A DNA stretch of 51,622 nt, taken from Candidatus Zhuqueibacterota bacterium (GTDB taxonomy: Bacteria > Zhuqueibacterota > Zhuqueibacteria > Residuimicrobiales > Oceaniaggregativiventaceae). Shown one piece after another: positions 1-8,878 of this stretch. The stretch covers positions 1 through 51,622 of the forward strand of contig WJME01000325.1 in NCBI GenBank assembly GCA_014728115.1. The letters run 5' to 3'. Position numbers and translations under genes: made by a program. The notes beneath the pieces were generated by a model. It had not been told where the DNA came from and ran no database searches. It saw only the letters and a program-made list of their open reading frames with translations. The stretch's first letter is position 1. The number at the start of each line of letters is the position of its first letter.

Positions 1-1
1 C

Positions 2-925
2 ATTTGCAGTGCCAAAGAAACTCCCCTTTCCGATGTGAATGAAGAGCAGAACTGGCAGCAGCTTTTCTCCCGAATCGAATCCTCAAAAGTCCTATCCACA
101 TTTTCCCCAAAAAGGAGAAAACGCCCTGTCTGGTCATCCCCTAGTTTGCAATGGGGACTCTGTATTGCAGCGATTTTTCTGGTGGTTGTTATCGGGTCTT
201 TTGTTGGAACAAAAGGTTTTTCCAGATTGCCCTGGCAGTCTGATACACGACCAGATAAACTGATCACCAAACTAAAAACCATCAAGGTAGAAAAAGGGCA
301 ACGCGTGACCGCGACTTTGCCTGATGGTTCGTTTATCCATTTGGATTCGGGAAGTGAATTAACGTACCCGGAAACGTTTGCAGATGCGAGAAAAGTATAT
401 CTCAAGGGCGAAGCCTATTTTGAAGTCAAGCATAATCCACAAAAACCATTCCTGGTCTATGCTCATCATGCTCTGGTTCAGGTATTGGGAACAAAATTCA
501 ATATCAGAGCCTGGGATAAAGCCTCAGACGTTATAGTGCTTGTCAAGGAAGGCACTGTTTCCCTGGAAGCTACAACTCTCCTGGAACCAGAAAAAGTCAT
601 TCTCGGCAAGAACAACCTCAGCACCCTTGCTCCCAAAGGATCACCGACCTCCCCTGTTCTGGCAGACGTTGAAAAACATCTGGCATGGTTACACTATGAA
701 ATGAATTTCAGAGATGCACCGGTAAAAGAAATCCTGGCCCAACTGTCCAGATGGTATAATCTCGAATTCATCACGGATGATCCTGATATCCTCGATATTC
801 GACTGAGTGTACATTTGAAAAAAACCAATATGGATCATGTACTCGAAGTGATTGCCATTCTGACCAACACACAAATCAACAAAAAGGGTCACGTTATCGA
901 GCTTGTACCACAATCCTTCAAATAA
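2..925 (+). CDS. FecR-family anti-sigma regulator, 5'-truncated by window edge
   Basis: An inner-membrane regulator that in FecIRA-type systems relays a signal from a TonB-dependent receptor to an ECF sigma factor. The frame is open from base 2. A GTG codon at 35 could serve as a start, but the open codons upstream and the missing N-terminal cytoplasmic anti-sigma part suggest the true start lies outside the window. Counting from GTG 35: one membrane segment at about residues 39-59, a FecR domain at about 82-180 (DGSxxxLDSGSELTYP, LKGEAYFEV and VLGTKFNIRAW motifs), and a C-terminal DUF4974/STN-like domain at about 218-290. It lies 14 bases before the receptor gene, so the two are probably cotranscribed, with a sigma factor gene expected upstream. 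The family call is firm; the partner is inferred. Confidence 0.88.
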   Translation: MCSAKETPLSDVNEEQNWQQLFSRIESSKVLSTFSPKRRKRPVWSSPSLQWGLCIAAIFLVVVIGSFVGTKGFSRLPWQSDTRPDKLITKLKTIKVEKGQRVTATLPDGSFIHLDSGSELTYPETFADARKVYLKGEAYFEVKHNPQKPFLVYAHHALVQVLGTKFNIRAWDKASDVIVLVKEGTVSLEATTLLEPEKVILGKNNLSTLAPKGSPTSPVLADVEKHLAWLHYEMNFRDAPVKEILAQLSRWYNLEFITDDPDILDIRLSVHLKKTNMDHVLEVIAILTNTQINKKGHVIELVPQSFK

Positions 926-939
926 TATGAGGCTGATTC

Positions 940-3900
940 ATGAAAAGGCATTATCTCTGTTTAACAATGTTATTTTCTTTCTTACTCTTTGGTAGCGGGC
1001 AGGCACAAGACCAGCTCGCCCTTTTGGAATTCAGTCATCGGGTGGGAACCAAAATTCCAAAGTCTTTAATGAAAAGAATTTCATTACAGATAGATGGGGT
1101 CATGTTTGAAGATGCATTGTCCACCCTATCAAAGGAAATAGACCTCGAGTTAAACTATAACCGGGATCAAATGCCATTGAACAAAAAAATATCACTCTCG
1201 GTGGACCAGGTTTATGCAGCAGAGGCATTACTCGCCTTGCTGGACAAAACAGGCACGGCAATGATGATCACGGACGGAGGACATGTCCTGGTAGTTCCCC
1301 AGCAAAAACGGCAGTGGAGCGGATCTGTTGCCGGTGTTGTATTGGATCATTCTACCGGGGATCCTTTGCCCGGCGCCAATATTATTGTCGAGGGGACGAG
1401 CCTGGGGGCGGCAACGAATCTCAAAGGAAAATTTACTCTCAAGGGATTGCCACCAGGCAAGTATTCATTAAAAGCCCGCTATATTGGTTATCAGGCAGAA
1501 ACACAAGAAATTCAAATCAAACCCGAACAGAAAACGCCAGTCACATTCAACCTCAAATCAACCATTGTAAAAGGAGAACAAGTCACCGTAACCGCCCAGG
1601 CAGAGGGACAGATGGAAGCGATCAACCAGCAGATTTCCGATCGTCGTATTGTCAACGTCGTTTCCTCAGATCGCATACAAGAACTCCCTGATGCCAATGC
1701 AGCCGAATCTGTTGGCCGCCTGCCAGGCGTATCGATCAATCGCAGCGGGGGTGAAGCCACCAGCGTGACGATCCGGGGATTGTCGGGTGGATTCAATACG
1801 GTAACCATCGAAGGAGTACGCGGTGTGAGCCTGGCTTCTATCACCCCAAATATGCTGGATGGCATCGTTCTCACCAAATCATTGACAGCCGATATGGAAG
1901 GGGACGCCACAGGGGGGAATGTGAATTTCATTTTAAAAGACGCCCCGGCAGGATTTCGAGCTCAGGTCGATTTAAAAGGAGGATACAGCGGCATAAAAAA
2001 CCAATTTGGCATGCCAAAAGGGAACCTGAGTTTGAGCAACCGTTTCATGAATCAGAAATTGGGAGTAATGGCACAAATATCTGCCTATCAGGATGATCGC
2101 AGCACCGATTACTTTGATGCATCCTATGTGCATTCTTCACAATATATTTTCGATCAGCCAGGCGAACCCCGAATGACACGGTTTCGCCTGAGAAATGTCA
2201 AGAATATCCGCAATCGATATGGGGCGAGTTTGGTTTTGGACTACCGTCTGCCCAGTGGTAAACTTTTGTTCAAAAACTTTTTCAGTCAACTCAATTCCAT
2301 GACCACTCAAAGACAAACGGTTGGCAAACCGGAAAAAGGATTCGATGCCGTCAGTTTCGAACACAACTATAGTAAATCTGTCAGCCAAAATTATTCGGGT
2401 CTGCTAGCTGGTGAACATGATCTGTTAATAGGTGTTTTTGACTGGCAATTTTCCTATGCCCTTGGAAAAGGTGAACATCCGACCGACTGGTCTGCTGATT
2501 TTACCTCAAATTATGGCGCTTATACCGGCACAGATCAGGATACCAAAAGACCCCCGGAAGAAATTCTCGAGTTGTTTGACTGGAATATGTCCAAACTGAA
2601 ATGGAATGCCCACGAGGTCGATTATTCAAAGAGTGAAAGGCAAGAACTGGGTATCGCCGTGAATTATGAATTCCCGTTTTATCTATCCAAAGCGCTGTCC
2701 GGTCACATAAAGTTTGGCGGCAAATATCGCCAGAACAACCGGGAATCGGATAAGGAATCCTGGATCTCGGATCCTGTCTTTGCAGGAGGCTATGAAGAAC
2801 AGGGAATGCTTTTACGCGACAATGTTTTTAGTGACAGGAAATTGGATCTTGTGGATGATCTCTATCCTGCGTATTCCAATTTTCTGGATGAATCCCTCAA
2901 CATATCTGATTTGCTTAAAAACTATGGATTCCTGGCCTATTCCAACCATGATGATATGGAAAAAATAGCCAAGTTTTATGAGGTTTCCAAAGGAAGCGCT
3001 CTTCCCTACTATATGCAAGAAGATATCAAAGCCGATAATTCCGATTATAAAAACACGTCCGCTTACGCTGCCGGTTATATCATGGGGGAAATCAATATCG
3101 GCAATCATCTCCTTTTTATACCGGGTATCCGGTATGAATACGCCGAAAACAGATTTGACACCTATTATATCGACATCCGGGACAGAAGTTATCAATATAA
3201 ACATCAGCAAGGCACAAAAATCGAACTGCATGACAGCCCGTCAAACGTGCAATGGCTGCCCATGTTTCATATAAAATATAAACTGACCAATTGGGCAGAC
3301 TTGCGTCTGGCATCCACCAAAACTCTAAAGCGTCCCGGTTACTTGCGATACTCTCCGCATTTATTTATAGACAGCGAAGAAATTACCCGGGGAAATCCGA
3401 ATCTCAAAGTGGAAACCAGTCAAAACTTTGATACCCAGGTATCTTTTTACAGCAATATTTTAGGACTTTTTGCGGTCGGAGGATTTTATAAAGAAATCGA
3501 TAATTTTATCTACAATGTCACATCGCATATCCGTTCAGGTGATACAGTGCGTGCATTACCTCCGGAAGTGTATGGAAAATACGACCCCGTAGAAGACTTT
3601 GTCGGTTACGATCTGACCGAACCCGTGAATAACAAACCCACAGCCTATGTCAGGGGAATCGAATTCGAATGGCAAACCCGGTTTTGGTATCTCCCCAAAC
3701 CCCTTGATGGTTTTGTTTTAAATGCCAATATGTCATTCATAGACACAGACACAAAATACCCGCAATACATCGAAACCGGTGGATCTCCTCCCTGGTACCG
3801 GGACAAGAGAGATTCTCTGATCTACCGGGATAATCGCATGCAAAATCAACCTGAAATGGTGGGCAATATCTCTGTTGGATACGATCATGGGGGATTTTCT

Positions 3901-4164
3901 GGACGTCTATCTTATTATTATCAGGGCAATACTCTGCATAGCGTGAACAGGGTTTTTCCCATACAAGACACCTATCGAGACGAAATCAATCGATGGGATC
4001 TCAAGCTGAAACAAAAAGTCACAAAAAATATGTCAGTGTTTCTTGATCTGAATAATATCACCAATGACAAGGATGTACTCTATTATAACCTTGTCAACTA
4101 TATCGATCAAAAACAGGATTATGGTTGGCAAGGGACACTGGGCCTACGATATATATTTCAATAG
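940..4164 (+). CDS. TonB-dependent outer-membrane receptor with STN signalling domain
   Basis: A 1074-residue outer-membrane transporter that takes up a ligand using TonB energy. Signal peptide at residues 1-23; STN (secretin/TonB short N-terminal) domain about 47-120, which in FecA-type receptors contacts FecR; carboxypeptidase-like regulatory domain about 127-207; plug about 225-333 (LPDANAAESVGRLPGV, TIRG and TGGNV motifs); the rest is a 22-strand-type barrel ending in LGLRYIFQ. The layout resembles the large Caulobacter/Xanthomonas-type receptors often linked to sugar uptake more than SusC, and no SusD partner is seen. It follows the FecR gene directly, which supports transport plus signalling. 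The ligand is unknown; an oligosaccharide from the lyases downstream is the natural guess. Confidence 0.93.
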   Translation: MKRHYLCLTMLFSFLLFGSGQAQDQLALLEFSHRVGTKIPKSLMKRISLQIDGVMFEDALSTLSKEIDLELNYNRDQMPLNKKISLSVDQVYAAEALLALLDKTGTAMMITDGGHVLVVPQQKRQWSGSVAGVVLDHSTGDPLPGANIIVEGTSLGAATNLKGKFTLKGLPPGKYSLKARYIGYQAETQEIQIKPEQKTPVTFNLKSTIVKGEQVTVTAQAEGQMEAINQQISDRRIVNVVSSDRIQELPDANAAESVGRLPGVSINRSGGEATSVTIRGLSGGFNTVTIEGVRGVSLASITPNMLDGIVLTKSLTADMEGDATGGNVNFILKDAPAGFRAQVDLKGGYSGIKNQFGMPKGNLSLSNRFMNQKLGVMAQISAYQDDRSTDYFDASYVHSSQYIFDQPGEPRMTRFRLRNVKNIRNRYGASLVLDYRLPSGKLLFKNFFSQLNSMTTQRQTVGKPEKGFDAVSFEHNYSKSVSQNYSGLLAGEHDLLIGVFDWQFSYALGKGEHPTDWSADFTSNYGAYTGTDQDTKRPPEEILELFDWNMSKLKWNAHEVDYSKSERQELGIAVNYEFPFYLSKALSGHIKFGGKYRQNNRESDKESWISDPVFAGGYEEQGMLLRDNVFSDRKLDLVDDLYPAYSNFLDESLNISDLLKNYGFLAYSNHDDMEKIAKFYEVSKGSALPYYMQEDIKADNSDYKNTSAYAAGYIMGEINIGNHLLFIPGIRYEYAENRFDTYYIDIRDRSYQYKHQQGTKIELHDSPSNVQWLPMFHIKYKLTNWADLRLASTKTLKRPGYLRYSPHLFIDSEEITRGNPNLKVETSQNFDTQVSFYSNILGLFAVGGFYKEIDNFIYNVTSHIRSGDTVRALPPEVYGKYDPVEDFVGYDLTEPVNNKPTAYVRGIEFEWQTRFWYLPKPLDGFVLNANMSFIDTDTKYPQYIETGGSPPWYRDKRDSLIYRDNRMQNQPEMVGNISVGYDHGGFSGRLSYYYQGNTLHSVNRVFPIQDTYRDEINRWDLKLKQKVTKNMSVFLDLNNITNDKDVLYYNLVNYIDQKQDYGWQGTLGLRYIFQ

Positions 4165-4217
4165 TTCACCAATTAAAGGAGGAACGGGAGAAGCTGTTTA
4201 AAACGTTACAAAATAGC

Positions 4218-4241
4218 GGGTTTGAACGCCCGAACAAACCC
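4218..4241 (+). repeat. Inverted repeat in the leader of the beta-helix gene
   Basis: GGGTTTG (4218-4224) and CAAACCC (4235-4241) form a 7-bp stem with a 10-base loop, ending 10 bases before the GGAGG ribosome site at 4252-4256. It could be an attenuating leader hairpin or a weak end for the receptor transcript. A second GGAGG-like sequence just after the receptor stop (about 4178) has no start codon behind it. Confidence 0.35.
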
Positions 4242-4261
4242 AAAAACATGTGGAGGTTGGT

Positions 4262-5962
4262 ATGATGAGACTCAAAACGATGATTTTATTTGTTTTGATC
4301 GCAAGTATTTTTTCTTTTGTGATAGCTCAAACACCGGACACGGTGATGGTTGATCCAGGTAAAGGTACGCTCAATGAAGCGATAAATAATCCCGAAAACC
4401 AGGGCAAGGTTTTTAAACTCGAGAGTGGGCCGGACGCCATATATATCACAACAGATATACTCAATAATGTGGGATGGCACATGCATATCGTGGGTGAGGA
4501 AAGTGAAGAAATTCCCCCAAGAATTGTTCGTGACGCCGACAACAATAAGCGCAGGATTTTTACGGCAGAAGGAGATATCACTCTTGAAAATCTGTTCATC
4601 ATCTATCGCACATTAAATGGCGAAAAATCAAGAAAAAGTGTCATTGAGGTGGCTGAAGATTCAGTGAATGTGACCATAAAAAAGGTCATTCAGGCCGATG
4701 GCCGTGGAGTATTTATCGAAATCGAAAACGCTGACATGGTCAATCTCGAGGTCACCGATTGTATGATGTTCAATAGCTATCATCCCACCAAAATCGGATC
4801 CGGTGGTTGGTTTGTCTGGATCCAGGGGGAATTTACAGGCTCTTACTATATCGCCAACAATACGGTCTTTAATGTAACAGGCCCCGTCATTCTCAATCAC
4901 TGGAGCTCACCGGATTTGGTAAAGAATTTGGTGGTCGAACATAACACCTTTTACCTGGTACCACGCGCAGTCTTTGAAAAAATGTATGCCGTCCAGGATT
5001 ATATTATTAAAAACAATTTGATCGTAGACGGGTATTGCAGGGGATATGTGGATGAAGGCAGATACCAAGGAATTGACTATGTCGGAGACTTTGTTGAACC
5101 CTTTGATCCAGAGGTCACTGGCAATGAGATGGGTGCCTTTTTCCCGGTGGACACCCTGGCCACAGAGTGGGGTATAGCCGAAGACACCAGAGAAATCAAA
5201 ATTCATCACAATTTGCGCTATGAAACAGAAATGATCAGAAATTGGTGGGATCAGGTCGATGCTGTAAAGCATCCATGGTTGACCACAACAGGCGAAGAAA
5301 TGTTTAACAACTATGAAAAATTTGTGTTTACCAAAAATATCAATGTCAATCCCGAGTTCACACAACCCCTGCCGGAAGAGATGACACAAAAAATGATCGA
5401 CTGGTACGATGCGATTCGTAAGGGACTTGAAACCCCGGATCGCACCTGGGATCCGGATGGCGACGGAGATCCGTTTACCTTTCCATGGCCGCTTCCGCTC
5501 GATCTCTCATATGATCACGCCAAAACGCTGGATTCAGAGGGATATCACCTTGCGGGTGATGACGGCTATCCTCTGGGTGACCTCAACTGGTTTCCGGAAA
5601 TGAAAAAAGAGTGGCAGGCAGGCAATGATGGACCGCTTGTTCCCCTGATGACATCTGTGGAAAACAACAACACCCGTATCGTGAATAATTTCACATTGAA
5701 TCAAAACTATCCCAATCCGTTCAATCCTGCGACAACAATAGAATATAACCTGAGAAAATCAGATCATGTCATATTATCGGTAGTTAATATGCTGGGCCAA
5801 AATATCAAGACATTGGTCAATACGCATGTAAATGCAGGCAATCATTCTGTGACCTGGAATGGCACCGATGCGCAGGGTCAAAAGGTCGGAAGCGGAATCT
5901 ATTATGCCAGGATTCAGTCCGGCGATGAGACTCGAACCATTAAAATGGCACTCATACGTTAA
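4262..5962 (+). CDS. Secreted right-handed beta-helix protein with C-terminal sorting domain
   Basis: About 566 residues. The start is ATG 4262 or 4265, because GGAGG at 4252-4256 lies 5 or 8 bases before them; the GTG at 4250 overlaps that site. An N-terminal signal peptide ends near FVIAQ. The body has repeated short strands with N-rich turns (NNTVFNV, EHNTFYL, KNNLIVDG), typical of parallel beta-helix folds used by polysaccharide lyases and hydrolases. After a linker, the last 90 or so residues form a FlgD-like/type A sorting domain starting QNYPNPFNPATTIEY and ending KMALIR, which marks export to the surface or medium. It sits behind the receptor and before a hairpin. No catalytic residues can be named, so the substrate is unknown. 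Confidence 0.8.
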   Translation: MMRLKTMILFVLIASIFSFVIAQTPDTVMVDPGKGTLNEAINNPENQGKVFKLESGPDAIYITTDILNNVGWHMHIVGEESEEIPPRIVRDADNNKRRIFTAEGDITLENLFIIYRTLNGEKSRKSVIEVAEDSVNVTIKKVIQADGRGVFIEIENADMVNLEVTDCMMFNSYHPTKIGSGGWFVWIQGEFTGSYYIANNTVFNVTGPVILNHWSSPDLVKNLVVEHNTFYLVPRAVFEKMYAVQDYIIKNNLIVDGYCRGYVDEGRYQGIDYVGDFVEPFDPEVTGNEMGAFFPVDTLATEWGIAEDTREIKIHHNLRYETEMIRNWWDQVDAVKHPWLTTTGEEMFNNYEKFVFTKNINVNPEFTQPLPEEMTQKMIDWYDAIRKGLETPDRTWDPDGDGDPFTFPWPLPLDLSYDHAKTLDSEGYHLAGDDGYPLGDLNWFPEMKKEWQAGNDGPLVPLMTSVENNNTRIVNNFTLNQNYPNPFNPATTIEYNLRKSDHVILSVVNMLGQNIKTLVNTHVNAGNHSVTWNGTDAQGQKVGSGIYYARIQSGDETRTIKMALIR

Positions 5963-5976
5963 CCTCGCCTAGTGTA

Positions 5977-6004
5977 TGCGGAATGGCTATAATACCATTC
6001 CGCA
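5977..6004 (+). terminator. Hairpin after beta-helix gene, probable terminator
   Basis: A perfect 10-bp stem, TGCGGAATGG / CCATTCCGCA, with an 8-base loop, starts 15 bases after the stop codon. It is followed by TTTCACTTT, a weak U tract. Position and stem strength fit transcription termination between this gene and the sulfatase operon. Confidence 0.6.
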
Positions 6005-6124
6005 TTTCACTTTAAGGTTATATCGGGTTTTGGGGATAGATCTGATGCACATAGAACCATGTGGAACCAGAATTTACCCTCAAAAGGAGATGTGTAAAAA
6101 AGAATGGTATAGAGCAATAGTTCA

Positions 6125-6154
6125 TTGTATATTATTATCAATCCATTTTATAAC
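6125..6154 (+). promoter_or_regulatory. Possible sigma70-like promoter before the sulfatase operon
   Basis: TTGTAT (6125-6130) and TATAAC (6149-6154) are 18 bases apart and lie 17 bases before the sulfatase start, in an AT-rich stretch after the hairpin. The match is to the general sigma70 pattern; the promoter pattern of this lineage is not known, so this is only a candidate. Confidence 0.25.
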
Positions 6155-6171
6155 AATGCAGAGATCGGTTT

Positions 6172-7563
6172 ATGAATCGCAGACGTTTTCTCCACACCTT
6201 TGGAGTGGGAACTCTCCCATTACTGACCATGTCTCTTTATTCCTGCAACACAGAACGAAAAAAACCAAACATTATACTCATTCTCGCGGATGATCAGGGA
6301 TGGTCTCAACTCGGTTGTTATGGCAGTGACTATTATCAAACCCCAAACATCGACAAGCTGGCTGAGCAGGGTATGCGTTTTACCGATGCCTATGCGGCTG
6401 CACCGGTCTGTTCCCCCACCCGGGCCAGCATCCAGACGGGTAAATATCCTGCACGGTTACATTTGACAGAGTTTATCGCCGGCTTTGACATACCCATGGA
6501 TAAACCGCTCATCGAACCGGATTGGCATAAAGTTTTACCTCTTGAAGAAACCACGATAGCAGAAGCCTTGAAACAAAAAGGATATACCACAGCTCATATC
6601 GGCAAATGGCATCTCAGTCAGGCCAAGACACCACCGGAGAGCCTTCCCTGCAATCCAGATAAACAGGGCTATGATGAAACCTTTGTCACCTACAAACCCG
6701 GTCGTGGCATGGCCCGTGAGTGGCAAACTCCTGAGAACGACGGACATAATGTAAAAATCATTACCGAAAAATCTCTGGATTTTATCGAGGAAAATAAGGA
6801 CCGTCCATTTTTTCTCCAGATGTCTCATAATTCGGTTCACGGTCCTCTGATGGAAAAACAGGCCTTGATTGAAAAATATAAAGATCATCCGGGAGCGGAC
6901 GAGGACAAGAACCATCCTGTTACCGCAGCGATGACCGAAACGCTTGATCACAGCGTCGGTCAGGTCATGAACAAACTGGATGAACTCGGCCTGGCCGAAA
7001 ATACTCTTCTGATCTACTATTCCGACAATGGCAATAAAGAGTCCACCGTAGATCAGGATCCGTTACGCGCCGGAAAAGGGTTGCTTTACGAGGGAGGTAT
7101 CCGTGTGCCGTTTATCGTCAGATGGCCGGGTCACACCCCACCCGGGAGCGTCAATCATGAACCCATCAGCAGTGTTGATTTTCTTCCCACATTTTTGGAC
7201 ATCCTGAATTTAAACTTAAAAAGAACAAACATCGACGGCAAAAGTATACTTGCATTATTCGAGGGTGAATCCAGTATTGGTCGGGAAGCGATTTATTGGC
7301 ATTACCCACATTATCATCGTTTTGCCTTCCCTGGAGGTGCGATCAGGCAGGGCAAATATAAACTCATCGAAAGATATGATAAAAGTCTTTGGAATCAGCC
7401 CGGGGCATTTGAATTGTATGATCTTGAAAAGGATATCGGAGAACAAAACAATTTGGCGACCCAAATGCCTAAAAAAACCAAGGAACTGGCTGAAAAATTG
7501 GCAGCGTGGCGGCAATTGGTAGGCGCTCAAATGCCCACAAAAAATCCCAATTATATACCATAG
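6172..7563 (+). CDS. Tat-exported S1 family sulfatase (first of tandem pair)
   Basis: Hydrolyses sulfate esters on sugars in the periplasm. 463 residues. The N-terminus has a twin-arginine signal (NRRRFLHT, residues 2-9) and a cysteine at 25 (SLYSC), so it may be a lipoprotein. The sulfatase core starts at about 31. Asp40-Asp41 are metal ligands, Cys80-Ser-Pro-Thr-Arg84 is the CxPxR site where Cys is converted to formylglycine, and Asp285-Asn286 are further metal ligands. The Cys form needs an activating enzyme (anSME or FGE) that is not in this window. It heads a same-strand gene run and lies 33 bases before a second sulfatase. Its substrate cannot be read from sequence. Confidence 0.93.
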   Translation: MNRRRFLHTFGVGTLPLLTMSLYSCNTERKKPNIILILADDQGWSQLGCYGSDYYQTPNIDKLAEQGMRFTDAYAAAPVCSPTRASIQTGKYPARLHLTEFIAGFDIPMDKPLIEPDWHKVLPLEETTIAEALKQKGYTTAHIGKWHLSQAKTPPESLPCNPDKQGYDETFVTYKPGRGMAREWQTPENDGHNVKIITEKSLDFIEENKDRPFFLQMSHNSVHGPLMEKQALIEKYKDHPGADEDKNHPVTAAMTETLDHSVGQVMNKLDELGLAENTLLIYYSDNGNKESTVDQDPLRAGKGLLYEGGIRVPFIVRWPGHTPPGSVNHEPISSVDFLPTFLDILNLNLKRTNIDGKSILALFEGESSIGREAIYWHYPHYHRFAFPGGAIRQGKYKLIERYDKSLWNQPGAFELYDLEKDIGEQNNLATQMPKKTKELAEKLAAWRQLVGAQMPTKNPNYIP

Positions 7564-7596
7564 CAAAATTCAAGATTACAAATCTTATGGAGAATT

Positions 7597-8847
7597 ATGA
7601 ACCGTCGTAATTTTCTAAAAACCCTTGCCGCGACCACCATAGCAGGCCATGAGGTGTTAAACGCGCAAACCGGCCAGAGACCCAATATCGTGTTCTTTAT
7701 GGTGGATGATATGGGATCTGAAGTTTTGGGATGCTATGGAGGGCAATCCTATCATACTCCCAATATCGATAATTTAGCCCAAACCGGTATGCATTTTGAA
7801 CATTGTTACAGCACACCGGTTTGTTCCCCTTCTCGCGTCAAAATCATGACCGGACGTTACGGATTTCGCACTACAGATCGATGGGGACACCTCCCCCCTG
7901 ATGAAATCACCTTTGGGGATATTTTACAATCTGCCGGCTATACCACGGCACTGGCCGGCAAGTGGCAAATGATCGAATTGCGTAACGATCCTGACCATGT
8001 CTCGGAACACGGGTTTGATGAGTATTGTTGCTGGGCCTGGCACGAAGGACCCAGATATTATCAACCCCGTATTTGGCAAAATGGGGTTCTTTTGCAAAAT
8101 ATTGAAAAGTATGGCCCTGATGTCTATACAGATTTTATCACTGATTTTATCACACGCAACAGAGACCGGCCATTTCTTGCTTATTATCCCATGACCCTGA
8201 CCCACTTTGCCAAAACCGGCAAAAAGCACGGAGAACCCCCTGGTCCGGATGGTGAATATCAAAGCTATTCAGAAATGGTAGAAAGAGCAGATGAGAGGGT
8301 GGGTAGAATTGTTGCAACTCTGGATGAGCTTGGTTTGCGGGAAAACACGCTGATATTGTTCACCACCGACAATGGCTCCCCAGGCAGGGTGACCTCAAAA
8401 CGAAACGGGAAAAGGGTTCAGGGCGGCAAAGGAACATTTACCGACCGCGGTACGCGTGTGCCTTTGATTGTCAATATGCCCGGCACCGTTCCTGCAGGCA
8501 CTGTAAATGAAAATCTCATCGATTTCAGCGATTTTATGCCCACATTTGCTGAAATTGCCGGCACAGATGTGCCAGAGGATCGCGCCATAGATGGACAGAG
8601 CTTTTGGACTCTGTTGCAAGGTCAGGAGGGCACACCCCGGGAATGGGCATTCAATTATTTGGGAGACAGGGACCAGGGATGGATTCGTACCAAACGATGG
8701 AAGTTATATCTCGACAGCAAACTCTATGATATGCAGAATGACCCGGAGGAAACAAATCCCATTCTTCCCGAACAAGATGACAAAGAAAGCGCGGCCATAC
8801 GAAATCGACTACAAACAACCCTGATCAGATTATTGATGAGACTATAG
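7597..8847 (+). CDS. Tat-exported S1 family sulfatase (second of tandem pair)
   Basis: 416 residues, exported by Tat (NRRNFLKT at 2-9). The core begins near residue 27 with VDDMG (metal Asp pair 37-38). The formylglycine site is Cys76-Ser-Pro-Ser-Arg80, and Asp258-Asn259 are later metal ligands. It is shorter than the upstream sulfatase and differs in the substrate-binding region (a WAWHEGPRYYQP segment near 145), so the two probably remove sulfate from different positions. The C-terminus is short, lacking the long tail of many arylsulfatases. Spacing of 33 and 31 bases to its neighbours supports one operon. Confidence 0.92.
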   Translation: MNRRNFLKTLAATTIAGHEVLNAQTGQRPNIVFFMVDDMGSEVLGCYGGQSYHTPNIDNLAQTGMHFEHCYSTPVCSPSRVKIMTGRYGFRTTDRWGHLPPDEITFGDILQSAGYTTALAGKWQMIELRNDPDHVSEHGFDEYCCWAWHEGPRYYQPRIWQNGVLLQNIEKYGPDVYTDFITDFITRNRDRPFLAYYPMTLTHFAKTGKKHGEPPGPDGEYQSYSEMVERADERVGRIVATLDELGLRENTLILFTTDNGSPGRVTSKRNGKRVQGGKGTFTDRGTRVPLIVNMPGTVPAGTVNENLIDFSDFMPTFAEIAGTDVPEDRAIDGQSFWTLLQGQEGTPREWAFNYLGDRDQGWIRTKRWKLYLDSKLYDMQNDPEETNPILPEQDDKESAAIRNRLQTTLIRLLMRL

Positions 8848-8878
8848 CATATACCTGACTTTATGAAAGAGAGAACCT

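Noticed and set aside
4170..4200. Strong AAAGGAGG-like ribosome site after the receptor gene
   Set aside because: No start codon follows at a usable distance and no small coding frame is open, so no gene is called.
5976..6293. 105-codon open frame overlapping the sulfatase start
   Set aside because: No ribosome site, composition unlike the neighbours, runs through the hairpin at 5977-6004 and overlaps a certain gene.
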